Below, piece after piece: positions 5,108-7,380 of a stretch of DNA of 7,380 nucleotides. Location: positions 1-7,380 of the forward strand of contig CAIQJD010000388.1 in assembly GCA_903872005.1 (NCBI GenBank). Reading direction: 5' to 3'. Origin of the DNA: an uncultured bacterium (GTDB lineage Bacteria; Chloroflexota; Anaerolineae; JACIWP01). The notes below the pieces were generated by a model. That model saw only the letters and a program-made list of their open reading frames with translations. It was not told the origin of the DNA and did no database searches. Position 1 is the first letter of the stretch, and each line of letters starts with the position of its first letter. The translations under genes and the position numbers were made by a program.

Positions 5108-6937
5108 ATGTCCAGTAAGCAAAGCCTTTCGCAAACCGCGCGCCGCGCCTGGCGCATCGTCGGCCTGGTCCTCGCGGCGGCATTGGTTTTGGCGACTTTG
5201 CCGGCCCTTTCCCTGCCCCGGCCGGCCTTCGGCGCCGGCGGGCCGCCGGGCGCGCCGACGGCCGCCGTGGAGCAGAACCGCCAGGATATCGGCGCCAGCG
5301 CGGCCGGCTGGCCTGCACTCAAGAAGCTCACCGACGACGGCGGCGCAGCCGGCGACCTCTTCGGCTGGTCGGTCTCGATCAATGGCGACATCATCGTGGT
5401 CGGCGCGCGTGAGGATGACTCTGGAAAAGGCGCGGCCTACGTCTTCGGCCGAGACCAGGGTGGGACGGACAACTGGGGCCTGGTCAAGAAGCTCACCGCC
5501 AGCGACGCCGCGCCCCTCGACTACTTTGGCGCGGAAGTCTCGGCCGATGGCGATACCATTGTGGTCGGCGCGTACCGGAAGGAGTATGGGACCGGCGCGG
5601 CCTACGTCTTCTACCGCAACCAGGGCGGGCCGGACAGCTGGGGCCAGGTCAAGAAGCTCACCACCAGCACGCCTATAGACTGGTGCGATTTCGGCATGTC
5701 GGTCTCGATCAGTGGCAATACCATCGTGGTCGGCGCGTCGGGCGAGGAGGCGGAAATAGGCGCGGCCTACGTCTTTTACCGGGACCAGGGTGGGACGGAC
5801 CACTGGGGCCAGGTCGCCAGGCTCATCGCCGCCGACCGCGCAGAGTACGAACAATTCGGCGGTTCGGTCGCGGTGTATGGCGATACCGTCGTGGTCGGCT
5901 CGATGAGAAACGACTCCAGTAAGGGCGCGGCCTATGTCTTTTACCGGGACCAGGGCGGGGCGGACAACTGGGGCCAATTCAAGAAGCTCACCGCCGGCGA
6001 CGCCGCTTACGGCGACGGGTTTGGCCGTTCAGTCTCGATCAACGACACGACCATCGCGGTCGGCGCGCATTGGAAGGATACTTATACCGGCGCGGCCTAC
6101 GTCTTTTACCGGGACCAGGGCGGGACGGACAACTGGGGTCAGGTCGCCAAGCTCACCGCCGCCAACGGCGCGGCCGGCGACTTCTTCGGCATTGCGATCT
6201 CGGTGGATGGCGATACCGTCGTGGTCGGCGTCAGTGGGAGAGATTATTGGACCGGCGCGGCCTGCGTTTTCAGTCGGAATCAGGGCGGGGCGAACCAGTG
6301 GGGCCAGGTCACAAGACTCAAGGCCGGCGACGCCGCAGAGGACGACGCTTTCGGCTCTGGGGTCTCGGTCCATGGCGATACCATCGTGGCCGGCGCGTAT
6401 GGGGATAAGTCTGAACAGGGAGCGGCCTATGTCTATGTGTTCCCTTACGCGTTGCGCGTCAATGCCGCCGGCCCGAAATACGTGGACAAAGGCGGCAACC
6501 TGTGGGTCGCCGACCGCGCCTGGCGCGAAGGCGCGACCACGTGGGGCTATGTCGGCGGCATCGCCCGCATCGTCTCTGCCTCCATCGCCAACACGCTGGA
6601 CGACAAGCTCTATCAGTCCGAGCGCCTCTTCACCGGCGCAGCCCGGCCGGGCTACAAGTTCGTCGTGCCCAATGGCCACTACATGCTCACCTTCAAGTAC
6701 GCCGAGACCTACTACTGGAACGCCCCTGGCCGGCGCGTCTTCACCGTCATGGCCGAGAACAAGATCTGTTTCGCCAACTACGATCCATTGGCGGCGGCCG
6801 GCGGCGTGCGCTACCGGGCCGCGCCAGATAAAGTCTGCTATGTCAATGTGAACGATGGGATCCTCGATCTCAGCTTCATCTCGGTGGCCGGCCAGGCCAA
6901 GGCCGACGCCATCTATATCCAGCAGATCTACCAGTAA
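5108..6937 (+). CDS. Secreted seven-repeat FG-GAP propeller protein with C-terminal malectin-like domain
   Basis: A 609-residue protein. The ATG at 5108 is chosen because AAGGAG lies 6 bases upstream and because it opens a classic signal peptide: basic ARRAWR (residues 11-16), hydrophobic IVGLVLAAALVLATLPALSL, then a likely cleavage near AFGA (40-43). Residues 71-447 are seven FG-GAP repeats of exactly 55 residues, consensus KLTA-DAA-GD-FG-SVSI-GDTIVVGA-GAAYVF-RDQGG-DNWG, as expected for a seven-bladed beta-propeller. The repeats match the FG-GAP type without a DxDxDG calcium loop. Residues about 449-609 resemble malectin (LRVNAAGPKYVD, LWVADRAW, DDKLYQSER, VPNGHYMLTFKYAE, RRVFTV), a carbohydrate-binding fold. 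There is no membrane anchor or sorting signal, so the protein is probably released or held by binding. A paralog follows at 7000. Role by inference: extracellular glycan or surface binding. Confidence 0.9.
   Translation: MSSKQSLSQTARRAWRIVGLVLAAALVLATLPALSLPRPAFGAGGPPGAPTAAVEQNRQDIGASAAGWPALKKLTDDGGAAGDLFGWSVSINGDIIVVGAREDDSGKGAAYVFGRDQGGTDNWGLVKKLTASDAAPLDYFGAEVSADGDTIVVGAYRKEYGTGAAYVFYRNQGGPDSWGQVKKLTTSTPIDWCDFGMSVSISGNTIVVGASGEEAEIGAAYVFYRDQGGTDHWGQVARLIAADRAEYEQFGGSVAVYGDTVVVGSMRNDSSKGAAYVFYRDQGGADNWGQFKKLTAGDAAYGDGFGRSVSINDTTIAVGAHWKDTYTGAAYVFYRDQGGTDNWGQVAKLTAANGAAGDFFGIAISVDGDTVVVGVSGRDYWTGAACVFSRNQGGANQWGQVTRLKAGDAAEDDAFGSGVSVHGDTIVAGAYGDKSEQGAAYVYVFPYALRVNAAGPKYVDKGGNLWVADRAWREGATTWGYVGGIARIVSASIANTLDDKLYQSERLFTGAARPGYKFVVPNGHYMLTFKYAETYYWNAPGRRVFTVMAENKICFANYDPLAAAGGVRYRAAPDKVCYVNVNDGILDLSFISVAGQAKADAIYIQQIYQ
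5318..6448 (+). repeat. Seven in-frame 165-bp tandem repeats (FG-GAP blades)
   Basis: The units start at 5318, 5483, 5648, 5813, 5978, 6143 and 6308. The first six are exactly 165 bp with no insertion or deletion; the seventh stops at about 6448, losing the DQGG-DNWG end before the malectin domain. Most divergence lies in the loop after VVGA and around the DAA segment, while the AAYVF-RDQGG-DNWGQ block is nearly constant in protein and DNA. Confidence 0.9.
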
Positions 6938-6944
6938 GCGACGC

Positions 6945-6972
6945 GGGGGCGCGGCCATCCTGGCGCGCCCCC
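6945..6972 (+). terminator. GC-rich hairpin between the two FG-GAP genes
   Basis: The arms GGGGGCGCG (6945-6953) and CGCGCCCCC (6964-6972) are perfect. With G6954 bulged, CCA/TGG adds three pairs around a TCC loop. It starts 8 bases after the stop codon. Only TTAT follows, so it may be a weak or partial terminator, or it may protect the upstream mRNA. No separate promoter is evident before the next gene. Confidence 0.6.
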
Positions 6973-6999
6973 TTATCGAATACGACTAAGGAGCAACGT

Positions 7000-7380
7000 A
7001 TGCCTGGCCAACAAGATTCCTCTCAGAGTGCGCGCTGCGCATGGCGCATCATCGGCCTGGTCCTCGCGGCGGCGCTGGTCTTGGCGACTTTGCCGGCCCT
7101 CTCCCTGCCCCGGCCGGCCCTCGGCGCCGGCCGGCTGCCGGGCGCGGCGGACGCGATCCTGGGGCAGAACCGCCAGGATGTCGGCGCCAGCGCGGCCCTC
7201 TGGCCCCAACTCAAGAAGCTCACCGCCGGCGACGGCGTGGGCGGCGACCGCTTCGGCTGGTCCGTCGCGGCCGATGGCGATATCATCGTGGTCGGCGCGT
7301 ATTGGGATGATATTGGAAACGGCGCGGCCTACGTCTTCGGCCGCAACCAGGGCGGGGCGGACAACTGGGGCCTGATCGCC
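7000..7380 (+). CDS. Second FG-GAP repeat secreted protein, paralog of the upstream gene, cut by the window end
   Basis: The frame is open from the ATG at 7000 to the last base (127 codons) with no stop. AAGGAG lies 6 bases upstream, the same spacing as in the first gene. The signal peptide is almost identical to that of the upstream protein: AWRIIGLVLAAALVLATLP, then ALSLPRPALGAG, with cleavage likely near ALGA (residue 43). The linker ILGQNRQDVGASAALWPQLKKL also matches, and the first FG-GAP repeat follows (KLTAGDGVGGDRFGWSV, then DIIVVGAYWDD, GAAYVFGRNQGGADNWG). DNA identity over the signal region is high, so the pair arose by tandem duplication. The rest of the protein, including any malectin domain, is outside the window. 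Probably co-transcribed with the first gene. Confidence 0.9.
   Translation, partial: MPGQQDSSQSARCAWRIIGLVLAAALVLATLPALSLPRPALGAGRLPGAADAILGQNRQDVGASAALWPQLKKLTAGDGVGGDRFGWSVAADGDIIVVGAYWDDIGNGAAYVFGRNQGGADNWGLIA

Noticed and set aside
5318..6448. 165-bp tandem repeats considered as a CRISPR or satellite array
   Set aside because: The repeats are in frame, carry FG-GAP residues throughout and lie inside one signal-peptide protein; there are no spacers.
5078..6958. Two long minus-strand frames (5078-5977, 6029-6958) with a repeating RADHDGIAI pattern
   Set aside because: They are antisense to the FG-GAP repeats, and their own periodicity is a mirror of the 165-bp repeat. They carry no independent motif or ribosome binding site.

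Overview
The window looks like chromosomal DNA of a GC-rich, non-model bacterium. The gene content (a radical SAM/B12-type protein, a GT2 glycosyltransferase, a YbhN-like membrane protein, a Nudix hydrolase and secreted FG-GAP/malectin proteins) and the very high density of GCCGGC suggest Chloroflexota (Anaerolineae or Caldilineae-like). That placement is inference: the window holds no rRNA or other marker gene.

Layout. Bases 1-~700 are a patchwork with lower GC than the rest. They hold a small plus-strand gene (PUA/EVE-like, tentative), a cluster of four ATTGATACT-type half-sites in two dyads, a minus-strand remnant that looks like the C-terminal winged helix of a Fic-family protein, and a perfect 16-bp palindrome (AAGACCTCACAGGTCT and its complement). 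Bases 702-4805 are a minus-strand gene cluster read in the order radical SAM protein (3414-4805), GT2 glycosyltransferase (2288-3244), eight-helix-type flippase-like membrane protein (1323-2291) and Nudix hydrolase (702-1316). The last three are tightly coupled: an ATGA overlap, then a 6-base gap. A 134-bp element (3280-3413) with terminal inverted repeats, an internal hairpin and possible degenerate target duplication separates the radical SAM gene from the GT2 gene and begins right at the radical SAM stop codon. A strong sigma70-type promoter with a hairpin at the predicted mRNA 5' end precedes the radical SAM gene.

Bases 4806-5107 are a divergent intergenic region with a second strong promoter, on the plus strand. 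That promoter drives a secreted protein (5108-6937) with a signal peptide, seven FG-GAP repeats of exactly 55 residues (predicted seven-bladed propeller) and a C-terminal malectin-like carbohydrate-binding domain. After a GC-rich hairpin, a second paralogous gene starts at 7000 with a nearly identical signal peptide and ribosome binding site; it runs off the window end.

Working together (inference): the minus-strand cluster could make, glycosylate and move a membrane lipid or lipid-linked sugar, with the Nudix enzyme removing or recycling a nucleotide-linked intermediate. The plus-strand pair encodes envelope-exterior proteins that may bind glycans. The sequence does not show a link between the two groups beyond their divergent arrangement. 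I found no CRISPR array, tRNA, rRNA or intact transposase.
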